64,000 nucleotides of DNA from Malachius bipustulatus (Eukaryota > Arthropoda > Insecta > Coleoptera > Melyridae): NCBI GenBank assembly GCA_910589415.1, contig OU342639.1:62001-126000 (forward strand), written 5' to 3'. The notes beneath the pieces are model-generated. The model saw only the letters and a program-made list of their open reading frames with translations, did no database searches and was not told the DNA's origin. Positions 35,446-47,478 of this stretch are shown piece after piece. Numbering within the stretch: the first letter of the stretch is position 1; each line of letters starts with the position of its first letter. Made by a program: the position numbers and the translations under genes.

Positions 35446-35826
35446 GCGGGGGTGCAAGCCATGACGAGTATCGACGCGTCTGAAAGCCGGCCACCGACGA
35501 TAAAAACCGGTCTTAATATCTGAAAAAACCAGCCTACCAATGGGAGACGCACCTATGACAAGTCGAAGAATGAAAACATGGTTGTGCGATTCTAAACCGT
35601 CTTATAAAAATCAATAAATAATAATATAAAATGTGAAACAGAAAATAGATACATACTCTCCTACAGAACATGGCAGCAAGTGTGATAAAACACGGTGTAT
35701 AAAAGACCCTACACATGTACCTAAAGGTATACGCATCCAAGATAACCGTCTTGCAGTGTTAAGACTAACAGCGGTACATCTAGCTAAGCAAGTCCGAACA
35801 CGACAGGTCTATTACACCAGCTATAA

Positions 35827-36510
35827 TTAACGACCCTGACTGAAGACCCAGATGGTAGTGGCGGCCAGCCTGTATATTGTTCGGAGCAATAGTACGACAT
35901 CTTCATTATTATTATTATTATTATTATTATTAATAGTATTGTTCGGTACATCAGCGCAATAACTTATAAATTAAGTACCTAAATAATTATAAGTAGGTAC
36001 CTATACCTATATCATGATTATAAACAGGTAAGTAGGTACCGTATTAATAGCGTACAGCTGTAAGTAGGTATACAATCCCCATAACCTATATAATGCATAC
36101 TCAAAAGGGTCCAGATATTATGAATCATCCTGTATATTAACGACCCTGACTGAAGCCCAGACGGTAGTGGCGGCCAGCCTGTATATCCGTCGGGAGCAAT
36201 AGTACGCCATCTTTCATTATTATTATTATTAGTCGATTCATTCTCAGCATTGTCAGTATCACATCATTATTGTTATTAATATTATCATTATTAATAGTAT
36301 TATTCGGTACATCAGCGCAATAACTTTTAAATTAAGTACCTAAATAATTATAAGTAGGTACCTATATATACCTATAATCATGATTATAAATAGGTAAGTA
36401 CAAGTATGATAGTATTAATAGCGTACAGCTGTAAGTAGGTATTCAATTCCCATAACCTATATAATGCATACTCAAAAGGACGCAGATATCATGAATCACC
36501 CTGTAATCAG
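35827..36510 (+). repeat. ~310-bp direct repeat, two copies
   Basis: TTAACGACCCTGACTGAAG begins both copies, at 35827 and 36137. Each has an ATT microsatellite in the middle and ends with CATAACCTATATAATGCATA. The second copy carries an extra ~60 bp around its microsatellite. Internal to the TIR element. Confidence 0.85.
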
Positions 36511-37331
36511 TATTCTACAGGGATATCAATGCAGTCTTAAGTACTGATTACACCCACGAGAGTAGCTAGCACAGGGTGTGACTCTATCAGCGTTTCCAGA
36601 CACCCAAGACCTCAGAGACGGATCTCGACAGCTCCGTAGAGTTGGGTTAAAACTGCATGATATAAAATGTCGCTAAAATACCCAAGCAGACGGGGAGCTC
36701 ATGGAATACACCCCAGAAGACTTGGAACGAGTCTGATCGCAATAACCAAGTATCCTTCAGAGGGATCCAGAGCTAAAACCGCCAAAGGACTTGCACTTTG
36801 TGTTCAGAAGAGACATGCTGTACAGTATGCTTATATATCAGCTCCTTAAACAACATATTATCACAGCAGCGAAACTATAGGAATATTAAAAACCATATAT
36901 TAGTATTATTTGTTGGTTACATAAAAGGTATGTGACAGGGGGGCCCTAGTTCATAGGTCATAGACGCTCCGTAGATAATATACCTATACCCATACCTATA
37001 TATATTTATATACCTATAATATATACCTATACCTATTACCATGAATTAAGACAGAAATTCATAAATAAATAGCACTTCTTTTAAAAATTATACATAACCG
37101 CTAATCGGCGACACCACGTACACTGTTTTGTTACGGGAATACAATAGAGGAGTCAAGTTATTCCTTCGTATTCGACAAACAACGGACGGACGACCACCAA
37201 CGTCGAAAACCGTTATTATGTTAATACATAGATCCGTCGCACCCACCAGCATCGAAAACCGGTATTCATTATATGCCATTTTTCCCTAGATCTAGGGAAT
37301 TCCAATCTGCCCAGGTGGCGCCCTTTCTACT

Positions 37332-39404
37332 TGCCTCGTCTTTTATTGATACACGAAGCGATTGATATCAAGAACTCGTATATCTATTGTTGAGATAGGG
37401 GTTTACAATTCACTTGGACATTCTTTTTTCCTGTTCATTTTTTTTATGTATTGTATTATATTGATGAGCTTGGATGTTGTGAATTGCTACTATTGCTGTT
37501 GTGTATTGGATTCGATGGTACAATCTGGAATACTAGAGGGTACTGCTGCCGATTACCATAGCTATGTATATGTGTGTATGTGGTGTATTAGGTATTGTTT
37601 GTATTGTTATATTAGCATTATGGTGGTATTTAGTTGAATTTGCATTGGTAAAAATTTTGAACACACGCTACGTATCAGATTTATATCTCACACCCCATAT
37701 ACAAGGCTATGCCTTCATGGGTACTACTGTGTTTATTGACAGTATTTACATTGTGACGTCTCTCCTTTTTTTGGAGAGGACGTCTTAATTATTGGGTTAA
37801 TTTATTTCTTAACCCATGCCTTCAGACGGGATATTTGGGTGGATTTACACAAATGATACACGACATTTAAAAAAATAATGTAAATTTATTGTTTCCTTAA
37901 ACTGCGATAAACGTAAAATAATTAGTCGATTTGTTCAGCATGCTGGGTGAACGCCCGGTATATCTTCCCGGCCCAGCACCCGGTAAAAAGCAGTGCCCTG
38001 GCTGCCGCTCGACGGTCGGACTACGCCAGTAGGTCGAGGAGGACAAGTTTTTCTGTGGAGTTCAGTCAACTGGAAAATAAAATGTTAGTGGTGCAATATG
38101 AGACGGGAACGGAATGATTTTACTATTATTTTTATCGCATCGATAAAAGAATGAGAAATGAACTGAATAAAACTCTCAATTAATATTATTTACATGAAAT
38201 CTATTATGGTCTCAATTTATGAAAAATTCCCTTTTATTTAAATGAATAATTTAATTAATAAATTAAATTAGCTCGGGGGAAAATTCTAGCTATATGAAAT
38301 GACCATGGATTTCATTACTTGATGAGTGACTGGGCTCGTCTTCGCTTGCGTAACGGTCAATTCTCGTTCGCAACCGAAGGTTGACCTTCTATGTGCCTGC
38401 TAACTCGTCGAGTCAATACTTCGACGCGCTAGGAAGTCACGGGGGGAATGATACGCTTACTCAGAGTAATTGGACCAGGGACGCGAATCAATTCTTCGCT
38501 TCACCTGGGTCCACGTTCGAGACTGATAAGCTTTAGGGGGTGACGAAAGAGTATCAATACTACTCTCTCGCGTTATCCCAACTTGACTCCTGGTCAGTAC
38601 CCAGGCTTCGTATTAGGGCAGGTTAAGGTGCGAGCTTGGAAGAGTCAATTCTTCTTCTTTGCTCTAGGAGAAGTCCCGATCAGTACTCGGGCCTCTGGGC
38701 AAGGGGGTGAGCCATGGATGGCGGACCGGCTATCCTAGATCAGTTCTCTAGGAAGGCCAGCTGCCATCTGCTACCGTTCCTTCCATCTCGGTCCCTTTAT
38801 ATAGGTACCGGACGTAAACAACAACAACTTCTTATCTTGTTTTCCTATCGGCTTCGCATTTATTCGCTTGGATTTAATATTTTAATATTTCCCGCTGAAT
38901 TAAATGTTGTTTCTGTTCCTTCCTAGAGGCACATTCTGTAAACAACAACTGATACCAATATAAAAAACCTCCCTTATCTTGTTGTCGCCGATTTATCTGC
39001 TTGGATTTTAATAATTTACTACTTGAATAATTCCTACATGATTTCTTCTTGCCTTTCGTGGGAATAATATATTTTATTTAAATTATGGCGTCGCTTTCCA
39101 GCGTCGCGACGTTACTGTAACGTCACAACATCGTTAAGATTCTGTCGTATAATTATACTTTTGTCATGTAATCATAGTTTGTTGCTGTAGGTGCTAGTTC
39201 ATTATGTCAATAAACCTTATTCATTTATTTATTTATTATTAGATATTATCAGATAAACAGGGAACCTAACCTGCTGTTTCCTAGTGAGGGAAGAAGAATA
39301 TTTCTGGGTGCTGAGAGGTTCCTGCATTTAGGCATACTGGATCCACCTGAGCTAGCCAGGCGCATGTGATTTGACGTCAGTCGTGTCACAAACTTCCTAA
39401 TGTT
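37332..39404. other. LINE 3' remnant and unassigned sequence
   Basis: 37332 onward probably continues the LINE fragment beyond the TIR insertion. A hairpin at 37755-37784 pairs GACGTCTCTCC with GGAGAGGACGTC. At 38583-38752 three short stem-loops share a GATCAGTA-like loop with different stems (TCCTGG/CCAGG, CCCGA/TCGGG, CCTAGA/TCTAGG). A TATATA word follows at about 38797. A TTTATTTATTT tail at 39222-39238 looks like another LINE end. No gene is recognisable. Confidence 0.4.
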
Positions 39405-40951
39405 TTGGCGGAAATAAAGAACTTCATGTCCAATGAAAGTTCGTCTGCATTATATTCCTCACTTTTCAATTCATCTTTATGGAAATCTATTAAAAATCAG
39501 GAAATATATCGAAATAAGTTAACTTTACCCATACTTGTTTATTTTGATGATTATGAAACTGGCAATCCTCTCAGTGCTCACGCAGGTGTTCATAAATTAG
39601 GAGCTGTATACTTTCGTTTTCCCTGTATGCCCCCAAAATATTCCAGACAGTTGACTAATATCTTTCTTTTTGCTCTTTTTTATTCTTCAGATCGTGAAAA
39701 ATTTGATGAAGCTGCATTTAGACCACTTAATTCAAGAGTTATTGTTTATGGCACAAGAAGTGGGTATTAATTTTAATTTGTCAAATGGCGAATCTCAGAA
39801 AATTTTCATCATCGCCCCTTTAATATTAGGCGATAATTTGGGATTAAATTCCATATTAGGTTTCAATGCTAGCTTTAATTCAAATTATTTTGCCGAATAT
39901 GTAGAGCAGACAAACAATTAACACAGCATATGCACGTAGAAGATGTTTCTTTGCTTAGAAACATTCAAAATTATATATTAGGCACAGAAGGTACAAAGGA
40001 AAACTGTGTTTTCAATCAGTTACCATATTTTCATTGTTCCGTGAATACATCGTGTGATGCATGACCTGTTTGAGGGAGTTTGTAGGTATACTATGGCGGA
40101 AGTTCTTAAAAACTTGATTTTTGATAAAAAAATATTTTAGTCTTGAAACATTAAATAACAGGATAAACTATTTTGACTATGACGGTGAAACTGATGTTGG
40201 AAACAGGGTTCCATCAATTAATGCTGGTCAAATTGAAAGAGGTTCATTAATTATATCAGCTGCTGAAATGCATTCCTTCATTACATTTTTTGCTATTCTA
40301 AAAGGAGACCTAGTAATATTTAAATGCAATTTAAAACCCAAGTTTCACTTTTTAATCCACTACCCAAGATTAATACGCCTGATTGGCCCGTTAGTGCACA
40401 TGTCTTCCATCAGATTTGAAGCATTTCATAAAATAGCAAAGACAAATGCACATGTTATAACATCTAGAATCAACATAGCTTATACTCTTGCTTTGAAACA
40501 TCAATTAGTATTGTCACACACATTCCTACTTAATGAAGGACTCAATAATAGAATTTCTGTTGGCTCTATTCTGGGAACTTTATCAGAGTTTTCTCTAAAG
40601 CGTGTATTATTTGTATTTCATCCAAATGAAGAATCTTGGTCGAATGTTAAATGGATAATTAGAAATGGAGTTACCTATAAGCCAAATATATATATTAAAA
40701 TACAAGAGAGTGATGTAGAAGTAACCCTAGCGAAAATAAAATATATGGCCTGCAAGCTCGAATCCAAATCGATTGCTTTCATATACAACAAATTAATTCA
40801 CTGTGGATTGGATGAACATTTTGCCAGTTATATGATCTTAGAAGAAATTGAAACCAATTATCGTTATAGTATTATCAAAAATGACTGTTGGTTTCCTTGT
40901 AAGACTCATAATGCTGGCAACGGCCACAATAATTATGTTATAGTGAAATGA
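39405..40951 (+). pseudogene. Tnp2-like DDE transposase-related gene, broken, copy 2
   Basis: Diverged paralogue of 30356-32837. 39405-39740 has LPILVYFDDYETGNPLSAH and PCMPPKYSRQLTNIF; a frameshift leads to 39770-39921 with ILGDNLGLNSILG. The CxxC and HD-EG blocks at 39900-40080 are damaged. 40121-40951 has LNNRINYFDYDGETDVGNR, PKFHFLIHYPRL and RFEAFHKIAKTNAHVI, extending to a TGA at 40949-40951. The N-terminal zinc-finger region is absent. Having two copies with different lesions supports a mobile or amplified family over a single-copy gene. Confidence 0.6.
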
Positions 40952-40996
40952 ATATTTCAAAAAAATAAGTTATTATTAACTGACTACATTTACTAC

Positions 40997-41122
40997 GGAG
41001 TGCTAGAACGCTTATTAAAAATGATTATCCAATGATGGTCCATCAACGGCTATTTTACATGTAAAATATCCGTTGATGGACAATCATTGGATAATAATTT
41101 TTAATAAGCGTTCTAACACTCC
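40997..41122. repeat. 126-bp hairpin (MITE-like)
   Basis: GGAGTGCTAGAACGCTTATT at the left is mirrored by AATAAGCGTTCTAACACTCC at the right. Pairing is near perfect to a central TTTACATGTAAA. It lies 46 bp after the transposase-related copy 2 and may be a non-autonomous element or end structure. Confidence 0.85.
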
Positions 41123-41325
41123 ACCCTTAGCATGATTCAATATATAGGTATTCATTTACACAGTTAAGGTAAACAAATGAATACTCCCTGATAATTGCAA
41201 TAAAATTAACAACAGTTAGGTATACAATTATTCCATAATATTTTGAAATCGACCATAAATATATGGTGATAAATGCTATAGGTATATTATAAATTATAAT
41301 ATAAGTTACTTTCAATTCAAAAACA

Positions 41326-41359
41326 ATAGTGTATTTTTTTATTAAAAAATACACTAATA
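41326..41359 (+). repeat. Terminal hairpin of the 139-bp module, isolated copy
   Basis: CAATAGTGTATTTTTTT and its complement, followed by CTAA, matches the ends of the modules at 2121-2259 and 17711-17849, but the upstream sequence differs. The calmodulin pseudogene begins 9 bp downstream. Confidence 0.75.
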
Positions 41360-41367
41360 TTTTGCAG

Positions 41368-41814
41368 ATGACTGATCAATTGACTGAAGAACATGTTGCA
41401 GAATTCAAGTAAGCGTCCGTGTCAAACAAGGTGACACACGGCACCATTACCACCAAAGAAATGGGTACCGTGATGCGTGCACTAGGACAGAACCCGACGG
41501 AAGCAGAGCTGGCGGACATGATAAACGAGGTGGGGAACCGACGGCAACGGTGCCATTGGCTTTTCTGAGTTCCTAAACATGATGTCACGGGAGATGAAGG
41601 ACATTGACAGCGAGGAGGAGATCAGGGAGGCATTCAGAGTGTTCGACAAGGATGGCAACGGCTTTATTACAGCTGCCGAACTAAGACATGTCATGACTAA
41701 CCTAGGAGAAATACTTACCGATGAAGAGGTGGATGAGATATTCGTGAAGCGGATATTGATGGAGATGGTCAGATAAATTATGAGGAATTTGTTACAATGA
41801 TGACTTCCCAGTAA
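41368..41814 (+). pseudogene. Calmodulin pseudogene
   Basis: Begins with an ATG followed by TDQLTEEHVAEFK, then clear calmodulin segments: [56 protein letters not shown] and [12 protein letters not shown], and in another frame the fourth EF hand, ending TSQ and TAA at 41812. EF hand 1 is largely deleted with an early stop (TAA at 41410), and frameshifts occur near 41530 and 41745. No introns interrupt the 447 bp, so this is most likely a processed copy. Calmodulin is the four-EF-hand Ca2+ sensor; this copy cannot encode it. Confidence 0.9.
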
Positions 41815-43546
41815 TGTTTATACATTTTTGTAATTACTGTTATTGAGGTTTTGATTTAATAAGACTTGAAGAAATACTACTAATTTATTAAAGCAGCATG
41901 TATGCATAAAATGAAAATGTCTTAAATTTATAAAATACATCAAACTTAATATGCATGTAGACAATCAAGGATTCAAGGATGCATAATTTATATTAATTAC
42001 CATATTGTATTATAACTTTTGTTCGGTTATATAAGTATATTACTTATTATAATTACTTAGACGTTATAATAATAATTATATAATATTACGCTTGTTTGGT
42101 ACCTGAATATTACGTTTGTTTTGTATATGAATCATTTCATATTGCTATTATTTGCATTATGAGAGAAAGTGTTGTTTTGTTTTGGCACCTGCTGCCTATT
42201 TCTGTTACCTACTTTTAAATAATTTTTTTTATTGAATTCTTATTATGTTTTAATTCCTCCAGGGATTGGGAGGGTCCCTCAGTAAGCATTCTTATACTGA
42301 TAATAAATCAATGAATGAGTATATACAGGGTGTCCGTAAATTAATGGGACATAGCTCAGCTAAAGCTTTGCGACCTCAAGGAAAAGCGATTAAACGAAAC
42401 ATCTTAGTTATGGCACCTCGAAGAACATTTGAAATTTAAAATTGTGTATATTTCCGTAACCAAAGTAGCGGTCAAGCTGAAAATTGGTATACGTCACTTT
42501 CAGAGGCAGTCAAACGATAATAGCGTCAAAGTCTTGTAGCATATTGCAGAGGGCGCTGTCGGCAGAATGGAATAATTTTCGTTACTATTGTAAACTTTAT
42601 GGAGCGTACGTTTTTATTTATTTTTACATAAAAAAGTTATACTTATTTCATGTCGAGAAAATGTATCGTTTCCAAGGAAAACGCATCTAAGCGTTTCTAA
42701 GCATTGTCAAGAATTATGACATTTTATTCAGTTATACTTCAAACAGCAATAATAATAATAATAACATTTATTTCCTTATTGTAAATACATATTATTGTAT
42801 TTTTTGAAGAAAATTAAAAATAATAATAAATCGTAAAATTAGTTATAAAGTTATAAATTGAAATTATAAATCCAAAGAATTGTTTTAATATTCATTTAAG
42901 CTATAGTAACATTTTTGTAATAAAATATTTTTAATTTCTTTTGAAATTTTTTTGAAATTATATTTTTTGTAACCAAATTTTGGCACATATGTATTCAGAA
43001 GATAATTCATAATGAGTGGTATTATGTTTATTTAAAATAATTGTATGAGAATTTCTGGTATTAGAATTGAAAAAAGTAAACAAATTTTAATTTTTATGTA
43101 CAAAACAGAGACATTCGTATATAATGTAACCGCTCTACAAGTTCTGGCCGTCAGATCACCCTGTATAGTACGAGGATACGAGAACAAGAACATTATCCTC
43201 AAGTGGGTGAAGTACGCCAGGTTGGTCGGGTACCTTGGATTGCGGAGCGGAGACCGGGAGACCGGCAGTCTGCGCTGGATCAAGGGTCGGCATCAGCGAG
43301 CGTTCCCGGCCTGCTATCTTAAGAAGACTGGTGTCGAGTTACATTGAATACCTAACTAATATAATCTCTTTATTATACCGGTGTTTCATTTAATTCTGGC
43401 TCTAGATTTTATAACATTTACAGTTCAGGTGTGGGGTAGACTTAAAGCTTCCCTTATCTAATTGACGTGTTAATTAACTGGACAATTAAAAACATTTATC
43501 GAAGTGTGTGCCTCTTTGGTGATTTTAGTGATTTTGTGTTGTGAAA
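41815..43546. other. Intergenic region with repeat fragments
   Basis: TACAGGGTGTCC at about 42326 and CACCCTGTATAG at about 43159 could be the ends of another CAGGGTGT-type element, but I see no long inverted match. A minus-strand LINE tail (TAA repeat plus AACATTTATTTCC) lies at 42749-42790. 43180-43390 is less A+T-rich, with no gene that I recognise. 43390-43546 may be the leader of the Ty3/gypsy-like element. Confidence 0.4.
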
Positions 43547-45400
43547 ATGGGCAAGCCAGGCCGCCGTTATCGCGACAGAAGTGCAAGCAGCACCAGCTCT
43601 GGGAGCTCTTCTGTATCTTCTAACGGAAGATACAGGAGGACAGTTCCCAGCGTCCCCAATATAGCCGGACGCCTCCCAGGCGATCTCAGCCACCTGCCTT
43701 AAACGAGGGAAGGTCACCGAGGGCTGAAGAGACTTCACGGTCTCGTGAACGACAATCACGTTTGTCGCTACATTATGAGCAGGTAAAAGCACGTACTAAT
43801 AAAATTCCGTCTCGGGTTATGGTTCACGCAACATATCCTGATACATCTCATGATAGTGCTGAGTCCAACAAAACTCAAACTTCTGAGCCTACTATCCAGA
43901 CCTTGCCACAGTCAATCACGTCTGTCTATGAGTCTCGCATCGAACGTCTAGAAAACATGATTAGGGAGATGTAAAAGTCAAATATAGGGCCGGAAAATCG
44001 CCGCAGGACTGTGCACAGCGACTGCATTCCAGAATTCCACCCGGAAAATGACAACCTCTCAGCGGTGAAATGGTTGGCTAAAATCGACCAGCTCAAGGAT
44101 ATTAATGGATGGGATGACGTGACGACTATTTATCACATGCAGACAAGATTAGCAGGCATGACTAGAACTTGGTACCACAGTTTGTCTTCTCTCAACTACA
44201 CTTGGACAGAGTGGAAGATTTTAATTGGTAAGACTTTTCCTGATCATGTCGATTATGCCAAAGCTCTCCGAAAAATGCTAGACAGAATGAAGATGCCGAA
44301 CGAGACGATGACGTGTTATTACTTCGGGAAAATGGAGCTCCTCAGGACTTGTCAAATTACTGGCAAAAATGCAATCGCTTATATAGACGGTCTGTCTGAT
44401 GTGTCTATTCAAAATGCTGCTCGAGCAGGCCGATACGTAACGCCTGAGGCATTATTTGAGGAATATTTGTCGTTGCTAAGAAATGAAAAACCAAACGAAA
44501 GTAGATCCCCGAAATCTGACAACATCCCAAGACGCAGAGTGGATTTACGTCAATCACTTGAGGTCAAACGTCATGCACCATATTCCAGGTCTAATAATAT
44601 GCAAAATGTGACATGTTTTAATTGTAAGATGAAGGGGCACTATCAATCAAAATGCTTGAAACCGCGCAGAGAGTGCAGTAAATGCCATTTATTGGGTCAC
44701 GATGCCGAACACTGTGTTGCCATTTCCGGAAGACGTCCCGCTGACGGGAGCAACAAGGGTAAGGTCGAAAACATATTAAGCTTGTCTAATAACGCTAACG
44801 ATAACACTAAATGTACAAATACGTGCTATTTTATTGACTGCATGATTAAGGGAAAACCTTTACGAGGATACGTCGATTCAGGATGTGCTGCAGTTACAAT
44901 TCGAGAAAGCGATGCAGCAAACCTAAGTCTTTAAAGGGAACCGACACTTGTTCGCTTGTGTGGTTATGCCGTCGGTTCAGTGTTGGCAACGTCGAAGGTA
45001 AAATTGTCGCTAGAAGTGGATTTAGCATCTGCTGAAATGGAGGCACTTGTGGTGCCCGATAACGCACAGACCGTGCCTTTAATTATAGGACAACCTTTTA
45101 TAAATAACAAGAATGTTACCGTCGTAGTACGGGGTAACCAAATACGTCTATTCAGAACAAATGTAAATTCTGGAAACTTTAACATCGATGAGTTGCCTGC
45201 GAAGACAATAAATCTCCGGGCACTAGAAACGACCATAATTCCTCCTAATTTCATAGGCCATGTAGCTGTGAGTGGCGATAAGAATTTTAACGATGTTTAC
45301 GTTGACTTACAATATCGAGGCTGGAACGATAATTTTCACATACTTGTGCCATGTGTTACTAATTTAAAACAAAACGGCACCCTTTCAATTGTTAATATGT
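43547..45400 (+). pseudogene. Ty3/gypsy-like Gag and protease region, broken
   Basis: Starts at ATG 43547 with a basic Ser/Arg-rich leader, changes frame near 43690, then continues through a stop at 43972 into the Gag core (HPENDNLSAVKWLAKIDQL, 44037 onward). A double zinc knuckle follows (VTCFNCKMKGHYQSKC; ECSKCHLLGHDAEHC), then a retropepsin-like YVDSGCAAVTI. Another stop at 44932 separates the protease C-terminus (VPLIIGQPFINNKNVTVV). The coding sequence dissolves at about 45400 at a T-rich insertion. Confidence 0.75.
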
Positions 45401-46892
45401 CTTTACTTTCATTTATTATTTTTTTTTTGTTGTTTCTTTTTTTAACTTACCACATTGATCTGATATAGCCTGCCTCACCAGCTGGTGTTTGAGTAGTCAC
45501 AAGTAGTCTTTCCGTTTTTTTTTAATATTGTAAACTCTTAATTACGTTTTTTATTTCATATTGTTGTAAGTTTATATTAATTTGTGTACTTTTCCCCATC
45601 CGATATAAGCTATTGGCTTGTTGATGGGAGTATTAAATAAATAAATAAATAAATAAGCCAGTTTGTTATGAAAAGGGTAGGGTAGTCGGGAGAGGCTGTT
45701 TGTGTTACGAGACATCGAATATTAATTACGTGGACTGTTTAAGCACAAAAACTACTTGCTTTCGAGAGCAGCGTTGCCAACCAAAATTTCAAGATTTCAC
45801 CAAGTTCTAGTCAAAAAAATCACCAGAATTCACCAGATTGTGTTTTTAGCAGTAAAATCGCCAGATTTCACCAGATTTTTTTTCAAAACCTCAAAATTTC
45901 ACCAGATTTCATTTTTAATCACCAGAAGTAGGAAGTAGGTACCTATATTATATCCCTTCCCCGAGTTGCACAAAAGTTAATCACATGACAAGTTTCACCC
46001 GAGTCAAACCATAAGTCGTCTCTTTATCATTGGCCAACAAAAAAAACTATTCATATTTGAATGTATAACAAAATAATACCAACAATAACCAAATTAGGTA
46101 ATTAAGTAACCCATTAAATTCATTTTTGGAAGTCAATAAGACAACCTTACTTTGGGGATCAAAGTGAAAAATCGCCAACGTTGGCAACGCTGAGACAGAC
46201 AAACTCCAACCATCAGTCAACGAACAGTCGAACACCCATATTATGTGTCTGGCTTAGTTACCTATAGGATGAGGCCAAACAGCTCTCCTTGAGGAGAGAG
46301 AAGAAGAAGAATAAGAAAAAATAATAAGCACCACCACTGACCACTGACCACTACCAGTACTGCCGCAGTATCCACTGCCATAGATTTTAATTTTATAATA
46401 GACCACTACCACTGCTTTTGATTTCTTTTATTTAAAATAAAAAATAACGGTTGAGAAGAAGAAAAGAATTTTTTTTTAAATAGCTGTAGATGTAGAGTAA
46501 AGAAAAAAGTTGTTCCTGCGTATGGAATACAATACATGATGGGTGAGTGTTGAATTGCTAATTTTGCTTTAATTTCTGGTTCCGAACTGTAGACTATTTA
46601 ACTATTAGGTATAATAATACTTTGAAGAAAAGGACTTTTTCAAACAATTGAAAAGGGGACAATACTTTCCTCCCTAGGCACACTAGGGAGGAAAGTGGAA
46701 AGTTCAGATCGCATGGGGGAGGGAGAGAAAGGCCCATTCTACGCGAGCCACAAAAACACGACCGTTTGCCTGGGAGCAACACGCGTGTGTCACAGAACCA
46801 CAGAGTATTAATTGGTCATAAGGCCCATTTTACATGAGCCACAAAAATGCGACCGTTTGCCTGCGAGCGACACGCGTGTGTCACTTCGAGAG
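45400..46892. other. Insertions separating the gypsy-like gag and pol
   Basis: 45400-45657 ends in a TAAATAAATAAAT tail after CCATCCGATATAAGC and resembles a 5'-truncated LINE or SINE. 45785-45935 is a degenerate minisatellite built on TTTCACCAGATTT. A ~67-bp unit (GGCCCATTYTACRYGAGCCA to ACACGCGTGTGTCAC) is directly repeated at about 46729 and 46821. No gene is recognisable. Confidence 0.5.
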
Positions 46893-47478
46893 TTTACGCT
46901 CGAAGATATTAAGAATCAGGTAAATTCCGCATTAAGTGGTGAGGAACAGGTTCGTTTGTTACGATTACTTAACGAGTATAGGGACTGCTTCGCCACTACG
47001 ATAGCGGAATTAGGTAAAACGAATATCACGAAAATGTCAATAAAACTTAACGACGATCAACCAGTGACGTACCGACACTATCGCATGCCCTTTGTTGAAA
47101 AAGAGAAGTACGTGACATTGTTCAAGAACTACTTAACAACGAGATAATTCAAGAATCCCAGTCTCCTTATGCCAGCCCAATTCTTTTAGTTGAAAAGAAA
47201 AACGGCGAGGCGAGAATGTGCGTCGATTATCGAGCCGTCAATAGGAAAACTATTAAAGATAAATATCCCCTGCCCCGAATTGACGATCTGTTGGACGGTT
47301 TGGCCGACAATAAATATTATACCAGCTTAGATTTGGCTTCCGGGTATCACCAAATCCCAGTTTCTGAAGAGTCGGTCGCGAAAACTGCATTCGTAACTCC
47401 GGACGGGCATTATGAGTATTTAAGGATGCCCTTTGGACTCGCCAACGCGCCCGCTGTTTTCCAAAGAGCTATAGGAAC
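46893..47478 (+). pseudogene. Ty3/gypsy-like reverse transcriptase fragment
   Basis: 46893-47147 is the pre-RT linker (EFTLEDIKNQVNSALSGEEQ, YRDCFATTIAELGKT, YRHYRMPFVEKEK). After a frameshift near 47120 comes the RT core: MCVDYRAVNRKTIKDKYPLP, YYTSLDLASGYHQIPV with the first catalytic Asp, and YLRMPFGLANAPAVFQRAI. The frame then leaves homology at about 47478, before the YxDD motif, so RNase H and integrase are missing. Probably the same element as 43547-45400. Confidence 0.8.

Larger units (their letters stand above)
34127..37331. mobile_element. 3.2-kb DNA element with perfect 58-bp terminal inverted repeats
   Basis: 34127-34184 is the exact reverse complement of 37274-37331 (58 of 58), starting AGTAGAAAGGGCGCCACC and containing CCCTAGATCTAGGG. 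TGCCTC directly flanks both ends (34121-34126 and 37332-37337), a 6-bp target duplication. No transposase or other recognisable protein lies inside, only internal repeats. AG...CT ends with a 6-bp duplication occur in Polinton/Maverick elements, but the short inverted repeats make that assignment weak. Confidence 0.85.

Noticed and set aside
34926..35740. Several minus-strand frames in the 3.2-kb TIR element
   Set aside because: They follow the 86-bp repeat units and have no family signature.
41368..41412. Functional calmodulin exon following an intron acceptor (TTTGCAG before the ATG)
   Set aside because: The frame ends at a TAA within 15 codons and later parts are frameshifted without introns.
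42326..43172. Complete fold-back element with TACAGGGTGT and ACCCTGTA ends
   Set aside because: No extended inverted similarity between the two halves; probably unrelated end fragments.
45785..45935. CRISPR-like array of TTTCACCAGATTT units
   Set aside because: Units are short, irregular and degenerate, and the sequence is eukaryotic; it is a minisatellite.
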